Assembly (NCBI RefSeq): GCF_028595325.1
Contig: NZ_JAQQXR010000001.1
Coordinates: 744,001-808,000 of the forward strand
Direction of reading: 5' to 3'
DNA: 64,000 bases
Source: Janthinobacterium fluminis
GTDB taxonomy: Bacteria > Pseudomonadota > Gammaproteobacteria > Burkholderiales > Burkholderiaceae_D
The translations under genes were made by a program, and so were the position numbers. Shown here one piece after another: positions 10,344 through 19,069 of this stretch (position 1 is the stretch's first letter; each line of letters opens with the position of its first letter). Below the pieces are notes generated by a model. That model was not told the DNA's origin and made no database searches. It saw only the letters and a program-made list of their open reading frames with translations.

Positions 10344-11139
10344 GGCTGGCCCGTCGTCGCTGCGCCACTACGATGCCGAGCCAGTACAGCGCGTAGACGG
10401 CGGCCAGCGTCAGCGACGGCCGCGCGCGGTAGCCGGTGAAGGCCGCCAGCGCGGCGCCGCCGCCGCTGGCGTCGTCGAGCAGCGCCGAGCTGTCCCACAG
10501 CGGGTCGACCAGGGCCGGCAGCCAGCCGCCGCCGATCAGGCGGTCGACGGCGCTGGCCAGCAGCGCCGCCGCGAACAGCAGCAACAGCAGGCCGCTGACG
10601 CGGAAGAACTGGCGGTAGTCGAGGAAGCGCAGCCCGCTGCTGACGGCCCAGGCCGTCAGCAGCGCCAGCGCGAAGCCGAGCGCGGCGCCGGCGGCCAAGG
10701 CCGTGCCGTCGCCGCCGCTGAGCCCCATGCCGTAGAGGAAAATGGCGGTTTCCGCGCCTTCTCGGGCGATCGCCAGCGCGGCGATGACGGCGACGCCGGC
10801 GGCGCCCGAGCGCTGCGCCGCGCGCGCCATGTCGTTTTCCAGCTGCTGTTTCATGTGGCGGCCGTGTTTTTGCATCCACAGCACCATCTGCACGATCAGC
10901 GCGGCGGCGGTGAGCAGCATCGCCAGCTGGAACCATTCGAGCGCGGCGCCGGACAGCTCGTCCTGCGCGGCGACCATGGCCCAGCCCAGCGCCGCCGCCA
11001 GGGCGATACCGGCGGCGGCGCCGGCCCACAGCGCGCGCATGCCGGCGCCGTCGTTGCGCTTGATCCAGGCGTACAAGATGCCGACGACGAGCATCGCCTC
11101 GACGCTTTCGCGCCAGACGATGAAGAGGGCGTTACCCAT
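10336..11139 (-). CDS. ftrC: FTR1-family iron permease (FtrC)
   Basis: A 267-residue protein with seven hydrophobic segments. The two REXXE iron-binding motifs of the FTR1/EfeU family are present: RESVE near residue 10 and REGAE near residue 126. FTR1 permeases carry ferric iron made by an oxidase partner across the inner membrane. It sits 12 bases after ftrB and overlaps ftrD, as in FtrABCD operons. Confidence 0.88.
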   Translation of the reverse strand: MGNALFIVWRESVEAMLVVGILYAWIKRNDGAGMRALWAGAAAGIALAAALGWAMVAAQDELSGAALEWFQLAMLLTAAALIVQMVLWMQKHGRHMKQQLENDMARAAQRSGAAGVAVIAALAIAREGAETAIFLYGMGLSGGDGTALAAGAALGFALALLTAWAVSSGLRFLDYRQFFRVSGLLLLLFAAALLASAVDRLIGGGWLPALVDPLWDSSALLDDASGGGAALAAFTGYRARPSLTLAAVYALYWLGIVVAQRRRASHG

Positions 11140-11151
11140 GTGCGCGCCCCC

Positions 11152-11496
11152 TCATTTGGCGACGAAGCGGCCTTGCGCCGTCGCGGGGTGGAACTCGCCG
11201 AAGAACTTGTAGCTGCCCGGCTTGAGCGGCATGAAGATGAGGAAGCTGGACGCGCCCGGCGCCAGCACCTTTTCCTTGCGCAGCTCGACGCTTTCGAATT
11301 CCTCGGCGCCCGGCCCCTCGTTCTTGATGAGCAGGCGGAACTTGGTGTTGGCCGGCACCTCGATCGTCTCCGGCACGAAGTGGCCGGCGCGTATCGTCAG
11401 GTTGAAGGTGGGCATGTCGGCGGCCGGCGCCGGCGCCGCCGCCAGCAGGGCGGCGGCGGCCAGGCCGCCAAGGGTAATGCGCAGTGGTGTCAGCAT
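11152..11496 (-). CDS. ftrB: Periplasmic cupredoxin-like protein (FtrB)
   Basis: A 114-residue protein starting at ATG 11496; a TTG at 11508 in frame overlaps the upstream stop but is less likely. Residues 1-26 are a signal peptide ending AAPAPAAD. The rest is a cupredoxin_1 beta domain (FNLTIRAGHFVPETIEVPANTKF, here quoted in part; AEEFES; GSYKFFGEFHP). In FtrABCD systems FtrB is the predicted ferroxidase partner of FtrC. Classical Cys/His copper ligands are not all evident, as is common in this subfamily. Confidence 0.82.
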   Translation of the reverse strand: MLTPLRITLGGLAAAALLAAAPAPAADMPTFNLTIRAGHFVPETIEVPANTKFRLLIKNEGPGAEEFESVELRKEKVLAPGASSFLIFMPLKPGSYKFFGEFHPATAQGRFVAK

Positions 11497-11504
11497 CGTC
11501 AGTC

Positions 11505-12998
11505 TCAATAGCTCAGTTGGGCGCGCAGGCCGAGGATCTTCATCGCGCCGACGCTGTTGTCGCCGGCCGGACGGCCGATGTACTGCAGGTTAGGCGACAG
11601 CTCGAACTGCTTGTTGATGCGGTAGCGGTAGTACAGCTCGGCGACCCGCTCGGCGCCGGCGGCGGCGCTGGCGCCGCGGTAGTCGCGGCTGGTGTTGAGC
11701 CAGCCGGCGGCCATGCCGACGCTGTCGCCGGCACGGCCCCAGTACGAGCCGCCGAATTCGGCGCCCAGCGTCAGCGCCTGGTCGAAGCGCACGTGGCCGC
11801 GCAGCTGCCGGCCGTAGCGGCCGAACAGCGTGACGCCGTCGCCGACGCGCTGGTCCAGCGACGCGCCCCAGCCGACGTGGCGCTCCGGCTCCGTCACGCT
11901 CTCGTCGAAATGGCTGGCCTGGCTGTTGCGCCAGGCGTACACGCGGTAATTGCCGGGCAGGCCGCCGAACAGGCGCCGCTGGGTTTCCGCCTGCAGCAGC
12001 ATCAGCGGCGAGCTCAGGCTGCGCTGGTAGTTCGAGCCCGTCGCGCCGGCGCCAAACACGCCCAGCGACACGCGCCAGCTCTCCGGCTTGGCGCTGGCGT
12101 TCTGGTAAGACAGGCGGAAGCCGGGCGCGAAGCCGTTGGCATCGACGCCGATGTCGCCGCCCGCGTCGAGCAGCGGATTGTGGACGAAGACCGTGTTGGT
12201 GAACTGGCGCGTCTCGTCGCCGGCCGCCGCGTTCTGGTCGAAGAAGGCGAACGGGTCCATCTTGCCGAAGCCCAGTTCCAGCGTCTCCTTCGAGCGCGGC
12301 GCGTGGCCGCCGAGGGGCAGGGGGATGCTGGCCTGATACCAGGCCTGCGCCAGCACGGCGACGGAGTCGTCGGGCCGCAGGCCGCCCAGCACGCGGAAGG
12401 CGCTGGCGTTCGGCTTGGCGAAGCTGGCCATGTCGTTCAGGCCGGCGCCCTGGCCGACGCGGAACTGGGCGAAGACGCGCTGCTCGATCGCGCCGAGCTT
12501 ACCCAGCGGCATGGTGATGAAGGCGTCGCCGCGGTAATTGAGCTGGCTGTTCGCGGCGGCCGCGCCGAAGGGTTTCTGCGCCATCGTCGTCAGGCTGAAG
12601 CCGGCGCTCAGGCCCTCCAGCGCCTCGATCTTGCGGGCGGCGCCGCGGGCGCCCTCGGCCTGCATCTCGACGGCCTTCAGGCGCGACGTCAGCTCAGGCT
12701 CGTTCTCGCTGAGGCGGTCGCTGTCCAGGCCGGCGGCGGTGCGCGCCTGCTGCGACTCCAGCGCCGTGACGCGCTGCTCGATGGCGGCCGGCGCCGGGGC
12801 GGCCGGCGCGGCCGCGCGGCTGGCGCGCAACTCGCGCTCCAGCTCGGCGTTGCGCTGCTCCAGGCGCTCCATGCGCTCGCCCAGCTTGGCCACCAGTTGC
12901 TGCAATTCGCGCGCGCCGTGGGACGCCGCGCCGGCGCCGGACGCCGCGCACAGCAGGGCCGCCGCGGCCAGCGGCTTCAAGGCAAAAGAGATACGCAT
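11505..12998 (-). CDS. Outer-membrane beta-barrel (porin-like) protein with N-terminal coiled coil
   Basis: A 497-residue exported protein. The signal peptide spans residues 1-24. A coiled-coil segment follows at about 28-80 (ELQQLVAKLGERMERLEQRN), then an Ala-rich linker and a long alternating-residue beta region, ending in the aromatic LSY typical of outer-membrane barrels. It resembles trimeric porin-like proteins of the DcaP/OprB sort in plan only. It starts three bases after ftrA and ends where ftrB begins, so it is an integral member of the Fur-controlled iron operon and may give iron passage across the outer membrane. That role is inference. Confidence 0.72.
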   Translation of the reverse strand: MRISFALKPLAAAALLCAASGAGAASHGARELQQLVAKLGERMERLEQRNAELERELRASRAAAPAAPAPAAIEQRVTALESQQARTAAGLDSDRLSENEPELTSRLKAVEMQAEGARGAARKIEALEGLSAGFSLTTMAQKPFGAAAANSQLNYRGDAFITMPLGKLGAIEQRVFAQFRVGQGAGLNDMASFAKPNASAFRVLGGLRPDDSVAVLAQAWYQASIPLPLGGHAPRSKETLELGFGKMDPFAFFDQNAAAGDETRQFTNTVFVHNPLLDAGGDIGVDANGFAPGFRLSYQNASAKPESWRVSLGVFGAGATGSNYQRSLSSPLMLLQAETQRRLFGGLPGNYRVYAWRNSQASHFDESVTEPERHVGWGASLDQRVGDGVTLFGRYGRQLRGHVRFDQALTLGAEFGGSYWGRAGDSVGMAAGWLNTSRDYRGASAAAGAERVAELYYRYRINKQFELSPNLQYIGRPAGDNSVGAMKILGLRAQLSY

Positions 12999-13001
12999 CG
13001 C

Positions 13002-13556
13002 TCAATACCCGCCCTTCTTGCCGATGCCGACGTAGGTGAAGTCGTACTCGACCTCGAACGGCTTGAACCACGGGCGCACGCCGGTCAGGCGGTCCGTGTG
13101 GCGGCCGAAATGGGCGTGCTTGTTCTCGGACGGCGGCAGGATGGTGTAGCGCACGTGGTATTTGCCGGGGCCGAACAGCTTGATGTTGTCGCCGTAATGG
13201 GGGCCGTCGTTGGCCACCATCGGCATGAATTCGCCGCTGACCTTCTGCCCGCTGCCTTCCTTGCTGACCTCGAACTTCACGACCAGGTAGGGCACCCAGG
13301 CGCCTTCCTCGAAACCGTTGGGGTTGCCGGCCAGGGCGTGGATGTCGGCTTCGATGTGGATGTCGGACTCGTCGGCCTTGCGCATCATCCCGTCCGGCTC
13401 CATCACCACCGGCTGCAGGTAGACGGCGGCGATTTCCATGCCGGCGCGCTGCTGCGGGGCGCCGATGGGATACTCGGCGGCGCCGGCCTGGAAGGTCGTC
13501 GCGGCGAGCGCGACGGCCGACAGGCGGCCGAAAAGACTGACAACGGTGGAACGCAT
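13002..13556 (-). CDS. ftrA: Periplasmic iron-binding P19-type protein (FtrA)
   Basis: A 184-residue protein with a signal peptide (residues 1-27, ending AGAAEY) followed by the P19/Tp34 iron-transport domain. The family features seen are GAPQQRAGMEIAAVYLQPV, the metal-site segment SDIHIEADIHA, and the C-terminal FEVEYDFTYVGIGKKGGY. P19 proteins bind copper and ferrous iron in the periplasm and hand iron to an FTR1 permease. It is the first gene of the operon, and a good Fur box lies just upstream. Confidence 0.86.
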   Translation of the reverse strand: MRSTVVSLFGRLSAVALAATTFQAGAAEYPIGAPQQRAGMEIAAVYLQPVVMEPDGMMRKADESDIHIEADIHALAGNPNGFEEGAWVPYLVVKFEVSKEGSGQKVSGEFMPMVANDGPHYGDNIKLFGPGKYHVRYTILPPSENKHAHFGRHTDRLTGVRPWFKPFEVEYDFTYVGIGKKGGY

Positions 13557-13587
13557 ACGTATCCTTCATAAAGTATTGATCTGGAAC

Positions 13588-13606
13588 AATAATGATAATT
13601 GTTCGC
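13588..13606 (-). promoter_or_regulatory. Fur box upstream of ftrA
   Basis: The 19 bases AATAATGATAATTGTTCGC match the Fur consensus GATAATGATAATCATTATC at 14 positions, including an unbroken run of 11. It lies 32 bases upstream of the ftrA start in an AT-rich patch inside GC-rich DNA, where it would block transcription under iron sufficiency. Confidence 0.75.
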
Positions 13607-13674
13607 ATTGACCTTTGTACTTGATGCGGATTAAGGAATTCGGGAAATGGTGACAAAAAGTCGGGAATCGGGCC

Positions 13675-13705
13675 CGATTTCCGGGAAACTATTTCCCGGA
13701 AATCG
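13675..13705 (-). terminator. Long perfect hairpin after the DUF3369-GGDEF-EAL gene
   Basis: Bases 13675-13688 and 13692-13705 pair perfectly over 14 bp around a three-base loop (CTA). It starts 18 bases past the stop of the leftward cyclic-di-GMP gene and lies upstream of ftrA. A run of Ts on the reverse strand comes ten or more bases later rather than at once. It is probably a terminator insulating ftrA. Confidence 0.55.
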
Positions 13706-13722
13706 AAGGCCGTTCCCGCTGT

Positions 13723-15984
13723 TCAGGCGGCGCCTTCGAGGGCGTCGTTGTTGAGCCAGCCGGCCAGCGCCGCCGCCGTCATCGGCCGGGCGAACAGGAA
13801 GCCTTGCGCCAGCGGGCAGCCCAGCGCCTGCAGGATTTGCGCCTGGCGCTCGTCCTCGACGCCTTCGGCAATGACGGCCAGGCCGAGGTTGCGGCCCAGC
13901 TGGATGACCATTTCGGCGATGCTGCTGCCGCGCGCCGAGCCGGTGATTTCGGTGACGAAGGCGCGGTCGATTTTCAGCCGGTCCACTTGCAGCCGCTGCA
14001 GATAGGACAGCGAGGAAAAGCCCGTGCCGAAGTCGTCGATGGCGATGCTGACGCCGGTCTGCTTGACTTGCCAGAGCATCTTGATGAGCAGGTCCGGCTC
14101 TTCCATCGCCATCGATTCGGTGATTTCCAGTTCGATGTATTCGGGCGGCGCCTGGGTGTCGTCGAGGGCCTGGCGCAGCATGTCGAGGAAGTGCGGGTGG
14201 CGGAACTGCACCTGCGACACGTTCACCGACATCATGAAGTCGCGGTGGCCCTGTTCGCGCAGCAGCACCAGCTCGCGGCAGGCCGTGCGCAGCACCCATT
14301 CGCCCAGCTCGATGATCAGGCCCGAGTATTCGGCGATGGGGATGAAGCGGTCCGGCGAGATGAACTTGCCGTCCGGCGTCTGCCAGCGCAGCAGCGCCTC
14401 GGCGCCGACCGGGCGGCGCGTCGTCAGGTCGATTTGCGGCTGGTAGACGACGAACAGTTGGTTCTGCCCGAAGGCCGTGCGCAAGGCGTGCATCATGCGC
14501 ACGCGCTCGCGGATTTCCACGCCCATGCTGCGCGAGAAATAGAAGTGGCCGGCGCGCTGCTGCGTCTTGGCGCGCTTCAGGGCGATGTCGGCGTCCTTCA
14601 GCGCGTCGGCGCCGCTGCCGTCGTGTTCGCCCAGGCGCACCAGGCCCAGCGTGGCCGATAGCTGCACGTCCTGGCCGTCGATGCTGAAGGGGGTCTGGAA
14701 CAGTGCCAGTATCATCGCCGGGTTCACCTGGGCGGCGTCGCCGAGCACGCAGAAGATGTCGCCGCCCAGCCGCGCCACCGTCAGTTGCTGGCCCAGGCGC
14801 GACTGCAGCCGCCCGGCGACGGCGACCAGCAGCATGTCGCCGAACTGGTGGCCCAGCGCGTCGTTGGTTTCGGCGAAGTGGTCGAGGTCGACCAGCGACA
14901 GCGTGGCCTCGTCGCGGGCCGGCCCGGCCAGCGTGGCGTCGAGGATTTCCACTAGGCGGGTGCGGTTGGGCAGCTTCGAGAGCTGGTCGTAGAAGGCGGC
15001 GTTGTGCAGGTGGCTGACCAGTTCGACGTTGTCGAGGCCGACCGCGACGTTGCCGCAGAATACTTCCAGCAGGCGTTCGTCGATGTCCGTGATCGGCCGC
15101 GGCAGTTGCAGGAAGGCGGCGAAGTCGCGGCTGGCCTTGCCGGCGAAGTACAGCGTGACGTAGTCGTGGTTGTAGATGTTGCGGCGCTGTTCCAGCGTGC
15201 GCTCGATGGCGCCGACGAGCAGCGCGTCGTCGGCGGCCGTGACGTGGCCGTAGGGCAGGCGGCCGTAGCTGCCGGCGGTGGCGCTGACGAGCAGCTCGTG
15301 GCATTTGCCGTCCGGGCACTCCTGCACGCACAGCACGCCGTCGGCCTTGATGTTGAGCAGGTCGGCGATTTGCGTGAGCACGCCGGCGGCGAAGTTCTGC
15401 ACGCCGTGCAGGGCCATCAGCTGGGTGCTGGCGTGGATGATCTGGTTCAGGCCGCGCCGGCTGGCGCTGATCGAGCGGATCTGCTCATAGGAGCGGATCG
15501 CCGCCGTCACGGTCGTGAACAGCTTGATGCGGGTCAGCTCGGACTTGGTCTTGTAGTCGTTGATGTCGAAGTCGCGGATGGCGTCGATCTCGGGCGCGTA
15601 GCCGGGCTGGCCGGTGCGCAGGATGATGCGCACGTCGGCCAGTTTCAGCGTTTCGCGGATGTAGCGCACCAGGTGCAGGCCGGCGTCGTCCTGCTCCATG
15701 ACGACGTCGAGCAGGATGACGGCGATTTCCTGCTCGTGCTTGAGCATGTCGCGCGCCTGCGCGGCGGAATAGGCGTGGACGAATTCCAGCGGCCGGTGCT
15801 GCATGTCGAGGTTGCCCAGCGCGAAGGTGGTGGTCGAGTGGACGTCCTCGTCATCGTCGATGATCATCACCCGCCAGACGTTGCGCGCGGCCGGCGCGGA
15901 AGACGGCGCCGGATGTTCCTCCAAGAATACCAGATCGTCGTGATCGTCCTTGTTATGCTCAAGGGGGGTGATCGGTGCGGGCAT
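13723..15984 (-). CDS. Response regulator with DUF3369, degenerate GGDEF and EAL domains
   Basis: A 753-residue signalling protein starting at ATG 15984 behind GGAGAA. Residues ~30-155 are a receiver domain (WRVMIIDDDEDVHS, phosphoacceptor Asp in VILLDVVME, Lys in INDYKTKSEL). A DUF3369 sensor region follows (~155-330). The GGDEF domain (~340-480) has GGDIF in place of GGDEF, so it is unlikely to make c-di-GMP. The EAL domain (~500-745) keeps EALLRW, NVSQVQF and IDDFGTGFSSLSYL, so it is probably an active phosphodiesterase. Related two-domain proteins control motility or biofilm; the cognate kinase is not nearby. The gene is divergent from aroC. Confidence 0.88.
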   Translation of the reverse strand: MPAPITPLEHNKDDHDDLVFLEEHPAPSSAPAARNVWRVMIIDDDEDVHSTTTFALGNLDMQHRPLEFVHAYSAAQARDMLKHEQEIAVILLDVVMEQDDAGLHLVRYIRETLKLADVRIILRTGQPGYAPEIDAIRDFDINDYKTKSELTRIKLFTTVTAAIRSYEQIRSISASRRGLNQIIHASTQLMALHGVQNFAAGVLTQIADLLNIKADGVLCVQECPDGKCHELLVSATAGSYGRLPYGHVTAADDALLVGAIERTLEQRRNIYNHDYVTLYFAGKASRDFAAFLQLPRPITDIDERLLEVFCGNVAVGLDNVELVSHLHNAAFYDQLSKLPNRTRLVEILDATLAGPARDEATLSLVDLDHFAETNDALGHQFGDMLLVAVAGRLQSRLGQQLTVARLGGDIFCVLGDAAQVNPAMILALFQTPFSIDGQDVQLSATLGLVRLGEHDGSGADALKDADIALKRAKTQQRAGHFYFSRSMGVEIRERVRMMHALRTAFGQNQLFVVYQPQIDLTTRRPVGAEALLRWQTPDGKFISPDRFIPIAEYSGLIIELGEWVLRTACRELVLLREQGHRDFMMSVNVSQVQFRHPHFLDMLRQALDDTQAPPEYIELEITESMAMEEPDLLIKMLWQVKQTGVSIAIDDFGTGFSSLSYLQRLQVDRLKIDRAFVTEITGSARGSSIAEMVIQLGRNLGLAVIAEGVEDERQAQILQALGCPLAQGFLFARPMTAAALAGWLNNDALEGAA

Positions 15985-16276
15985 GTGTCGCTTCTCCAAG
16001 ATGTCTCGGTGTTCTTATGAATAAGTATATAGCGAATTGATAATCGGAACGATAATTTAGGCGTTTTCTAGCGCGTATTCCCCCATTGCGGGGGCAATTT
16101 CAGCATAATTGGTGGTGTTTTATGAAAAACAGTATATTTTTAATAATAATCTGCCGCGCCCTGTCGCCAATATCGTACTGGTGCGTACCAAGTGCACGAT
16201 TCTCGCGCGATAGCGCCGCCCGGGGCGCCGCAGACTGGTAGAATTGGTCGTTTCAGCCTCTCGCGTTCTTCATACT

Positions 16277-17371
16277 ATGTCCGGCAATTCATTTGGCAAG
16301 CTGTTTACTGTAACCACCTTCGGCGAATCGCACGGCCCGGCAATCGGCTGCGTGATCGATGGCTGTCCGCCCGGCCTGGCGCTGTCGGAAGCCGACATCC
16401 AGCCCGAGCTGGACCGGCGCAAGCCCGGCACCTCGCGCCACGTGACGCAGCGGCAGGAATCCGACAGCGTCGAAATCCTCTCCGGCGTATACCAGGGCGT
16501 CACCACCGGCACGCCGATCGCTCTGCTCATCCGCAACGAAGACCAGCGCAGCAAGGATTACGGCAACATCGCCGAAAGCTTCCGCCCCGGCCACGCCGAC
16601 TACACCTACTGGCACAAGTACGGCGTGCGCGATCCGCGCGGCGGCGGCCGCTCGTCGGCGCGCCTGACGGCGCCCGTCGTCGGCGCGGCGGCCATCGCCA
16701 AGAAGTGGTTGCTGCAGCAGTACGGCACCGTTTTCCACGGCTGCATGAGCCAGCTGGGCGACATCGAGGTGCCGTTCCAGTCGTGGCAGCACGTGGCCGA
16801 CAACCCGTTTTTCGCCGCCACCGGCGACGCCGCGCTGATCGCCCGCATGGAGGAGGCGATGGACCAGTTGCGCCGCGACGGCGATTCGATCGGCGCGCGC
16901 ATCGAAGTGGTGGCGAGCAAGGTGCCCGTCGGCCTGGGCCAGCCCATCTACGACAAGCTGGACGCCGACATCGCCTACGCGATGATGGGCATCAACGCCG
17001 TGAAGGGCATCGAGATCGGCGCCGGCTTCAAGTCGGTGGCGCAGAAGGGTTCCGAGCACGGCGACGAGCTGACGCCGGAAGGTTTTGTCGGCAATAACTC
17101 GGGCGGCATGCTGGGGGGGATTTCGACGGGGCAGGACATCACCGTCTCGATCGCCATCAAGCCGACGTCGTCGATCCGCACGCCGCGCCGCTCGATCGAC
17201 AAGGACGGCAATCCGGTGATGGTGGAAACCTTTGGCCGCCACGACCCATGCGTCGGCATCCGCGCCACGCCGATCGCCGAGGCGATGCTGGCGCTGGTGC
17301 TGATCGACCACGCGCTGATGCACCGCGCCCAGTGCGGCGACGTGCGCGTCGCCACGCCGAAGCTGGCCTGA
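16277..17371 (+). CDS. aroC: Chorismate synthase
   Basis: A 364-residue enzyme, standard length. It converts 5-enolpyruvylshikimate-3-phosphate to chorismate using reduced FMN. The start [20 protein letters not shown] is the family signature 1. [18 protein letters not shown] and [12 protein letters not shown], then [17 protein letters not shown], are signatures 2 and 3, with the catalytic histidines. The gene stands alone, with a 292-base AT-rich gap upstream that it shares with the divergent c-di-GMP gene. No strong ribosome-binding site is visible. Confidence 0.97.
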   Translation: MSGNSFGKLFTVTTFGESHGPAIGCVIDGCPPGLALSEADIQPELDRRKPGTSRHVTQRQESDSVEILSGVYQGVTTGTPIALLIRNEDQRSKDYGNIAESFRPGHADYTYWHKYGVRDPRGGGRSSARLTAPVVGAAAIAKKWLLQQYGTVFHGCMSQLGDIEVPFQSWQHVADNPFFAATGDAALIARMEEAMDQLRRDGDSIGARIEVVASKVPVGLGQPIYDKLDADIAYAMMGINAVKGIEIGAGFKSVAQKGSEHGDELTPEGFVGNNSGGMLGGISTGQDITVSIAIKPTSSIRTPRRSIDKDGNPVMVETFGRHDPCVGIRATPIAEAMLALVLIDHALMHRAQCGDVRVATPKLA

Positions 17372-17390
17372 TCCTCCGCGGCTGCAGTTA

Positions 17391-17562
17391 GGGGTCGGAC
17401 CCATGCTTTTTGGTTGCCGAAACAACTCCGGTGGCCAACAGCCGGGGTCAGACCCCCAACAGCCGGGGTCAGACCCCTGGTCCGCGGCGCCAATCCGGGG
17501 TCTGACCCGGCTTCATGGGGTCGGACCCCTGCTTTTTCGGCCGATAGCCGGGGCCAGACCCC
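17391..17562. repeat. Cluster of six GGGGTCNGACCCC-type palindromes
   Basis: Six copies of a short palindrome lie between aroC and the HDOD gene: 17391-17402, 17444-17456, 17465-17477, 17497-17508, 17517-17529 and 17550-17562. The central bases vary (TCGGA, TCAGA, TCTGA, CCAGA). Units 2 and 3 share the flank AGCCGGGGTCAGACCCC; units 1 and 5 are followed by TGCTTTTT. Such GGGGTC-GACCCC repeats are scattered in betaproteobacterial genomes like REP elements. They follow the aroC stop and could act in termination or as mobile repeats. Confidence 0.75.
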
Positions 17563-17572
17563 AGGTCCGCGC

Positions 17573-19069
17573 TCAGGCGACTTTGTTGGCGATCAGTTCG
17601 CGCTGGTGGCGCAGGTCGACGGATTTGACCAGCAGGGCGCGGATGTCGTTGATCAGTCCGAATTCGGTCTGGTTCAGCTGGATGGGCGGGAAGCTGTCGT
17701 CCCAGTCGCCGTAGATGAAGCCGGTCGCCTGGCCCTTCGACAGCAGCGGCAGGATGACGAAGCAGCGCGCTTCCGACAGCGTCGCCTTCCACCAGGCCGG
17801 CAGCTTGGCGGCGAATTTCGGGTCGCGGGCGTTTTCGATGAAGATCACGCGGTCGCTGCTGAGCGCGGCGTGGAAGACGTTCGGCTCGTAGCTGTCGGCA
17901 AACGCCATCTGCGCCTGCAGCTCCTTGGCGCCCTGGCCCATGCTGATGCGCGCCGCGTACTGGTGTTCCTTGAGGTTGTGCACGAAGGCGACGGCGCGCG
18001 AAAAATCGAAACCCCGGTACAGCGTCTCCAGCGCCATCGACACCATCTGGCCCGGGCTGGCCGTGGGCAGCGCGTCGCGCATGTCGCTCAGGCCGCTGAT
18101 TAGCAGGCGGTTGCCTTCGGCGCGCATGCGCGTCGAGGCCAGCGCCTTGGCGCGCCGCTCGGCCGGTTTCGACAGCGGCGCGATCGACAGGTCGGTCGCC
18201 GCCATTTCCTTGGCCCGTTCGACGGCCTCGACCAGCCCCTCGGGCGCGACGCCCAGCATGTCGCTGTACTGGCCGATCAGCGTCGTCACGACGGCGGCGC
18301 CGGCGGCGTCGTCGTGCCACAGCGAATCGGCGCAGCGCGCGGCCATGGTGCACAGCCCGGCCATCCAGTCGGCGCGGCTGACCTCGACGCCGGCGGCCGT
18401 CGCCTCCATCGGCCGCATGCCGCTGATCAGGTGCGCCGGCAGGCCCCAGTGGGCCGCCGTGGCGTAGCCGACTTCCTCCAGCGTCAGGCCGAGGATGGCC
18501 GGCGCCGCCGCGCTCTCGTTGCCGGGGCCGCCGTGGGCCTGCAGGGTGGCCCAGAAGTCGGTCATGTAGAACGTCACCATCATGCGTCCCAGCGTGTGCA
18601 GCATCGAGCAGACCACGGCCTGCTCGGCGTTCGGGCTGGCCGCGCTGCTGGCCACCTGCTGCGCCACCATGCCGGCCAGCACGGCCTTTTCCATTTCGAT
18701 GTGGGCGCTGACGGAGTCCGGCGTGGCGTGCGACAGTTCCTCGATCAGTTTCAGCCCCAGCGCCAGGTGGCCGATGGCGTCGATGCCCAGCACCAGCACG
18801 GCCTTCGACACCGTGTTGACGCTTTGGCCGAAGGCCGAATACATGCCGCTATTGGCCAGGCGCAGCACTTTCTGCGTCAGGACGGGGTCCGACAGCACCG
18901 TCTGCGTCATGTCGAATTCGCGGTCGTCCTCGCCGCGCATGGCCCCCAGGATGGCGCTGATGGCCTTGGCGAAGCCGGGCATGTCGCCCTGTTGGCGGGT
19001 GCGCGCCCACAGCAGTTCCAGGGTGTTCTTGCCCAGTTGCGTGGCCGGCGTGAAGGCGCCCGCTTTCAT
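17573..19069 (-). CDS. HDOD-domain signalling protein with C-terminal GAF-like region
   Basis: A 498-residue cytoplasmic protein. Residues ~20-230 form an HDOD domain (DPVLTQKVLRLANSGMYS, then VLVLGIDAIGHLALGLKL), a catalytically dead HD-related fold used in signalling. Residues ~330-480 resemble a GAF sensor (FSRAVAFVHNLKEHQY, CFVILPLLSKGQATGFIYGD). The start overlaps the stop of the PAS-GGDEF-EAL gene (ATGA), so the two act in one operon, probably in c-di-GMP or motility control. A GAF ligand cannot be read from the sequence. Confidence 0.85.
   Translation of the reverse strand: MKAGAFTPATQLGKNTLELLWARTRQQGDMPGFAKAISAILGAMRGEDDREFDMTQTVLSDPVLTQKVLRLANSGMYSAFGQSVNTVSKAVLVLGIDAIGHLALGLKLIEELSHATPDSVSAHIEMEKAVLAGMVAQQVASSAASPNAEQAVVCSMLHTLGRMMVTFYMTDFWATLQAHGGPGNESAAAPAILGLTLEEVGYATAAHWGLPAHLISGMRPMEATAAGVEVSRADWMAGLCTMAARCADSLWHDDAAGAAVVTTLIGQYSDMLGVAPEGLVEAVERAKEMAATDLSIAPLSKPAERRAKALASTRMRAEGNRLLISGLSDMRDALPTASPGQMVSMALETLYRGFDFSRAVAFVHNLKEHQYAARISMGQGAKELQAQMAFADSYEPNVFHAALSSDRVIFIENARDPKFAAKLPAWWKATLSEARCFVILPLLSKGQATGFIYGDWDDSFPPIQLNQTEFGLINDIRALLVKSVDLRHQRELIANKVA

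Noticed and set aside
17444-17562. CRISPR array suggested by repeated GGGGTCAGACCCC units
   Set aside because: Units are only 13 bases and imperfect, spacers are of irregular length, and no cas genes are present.
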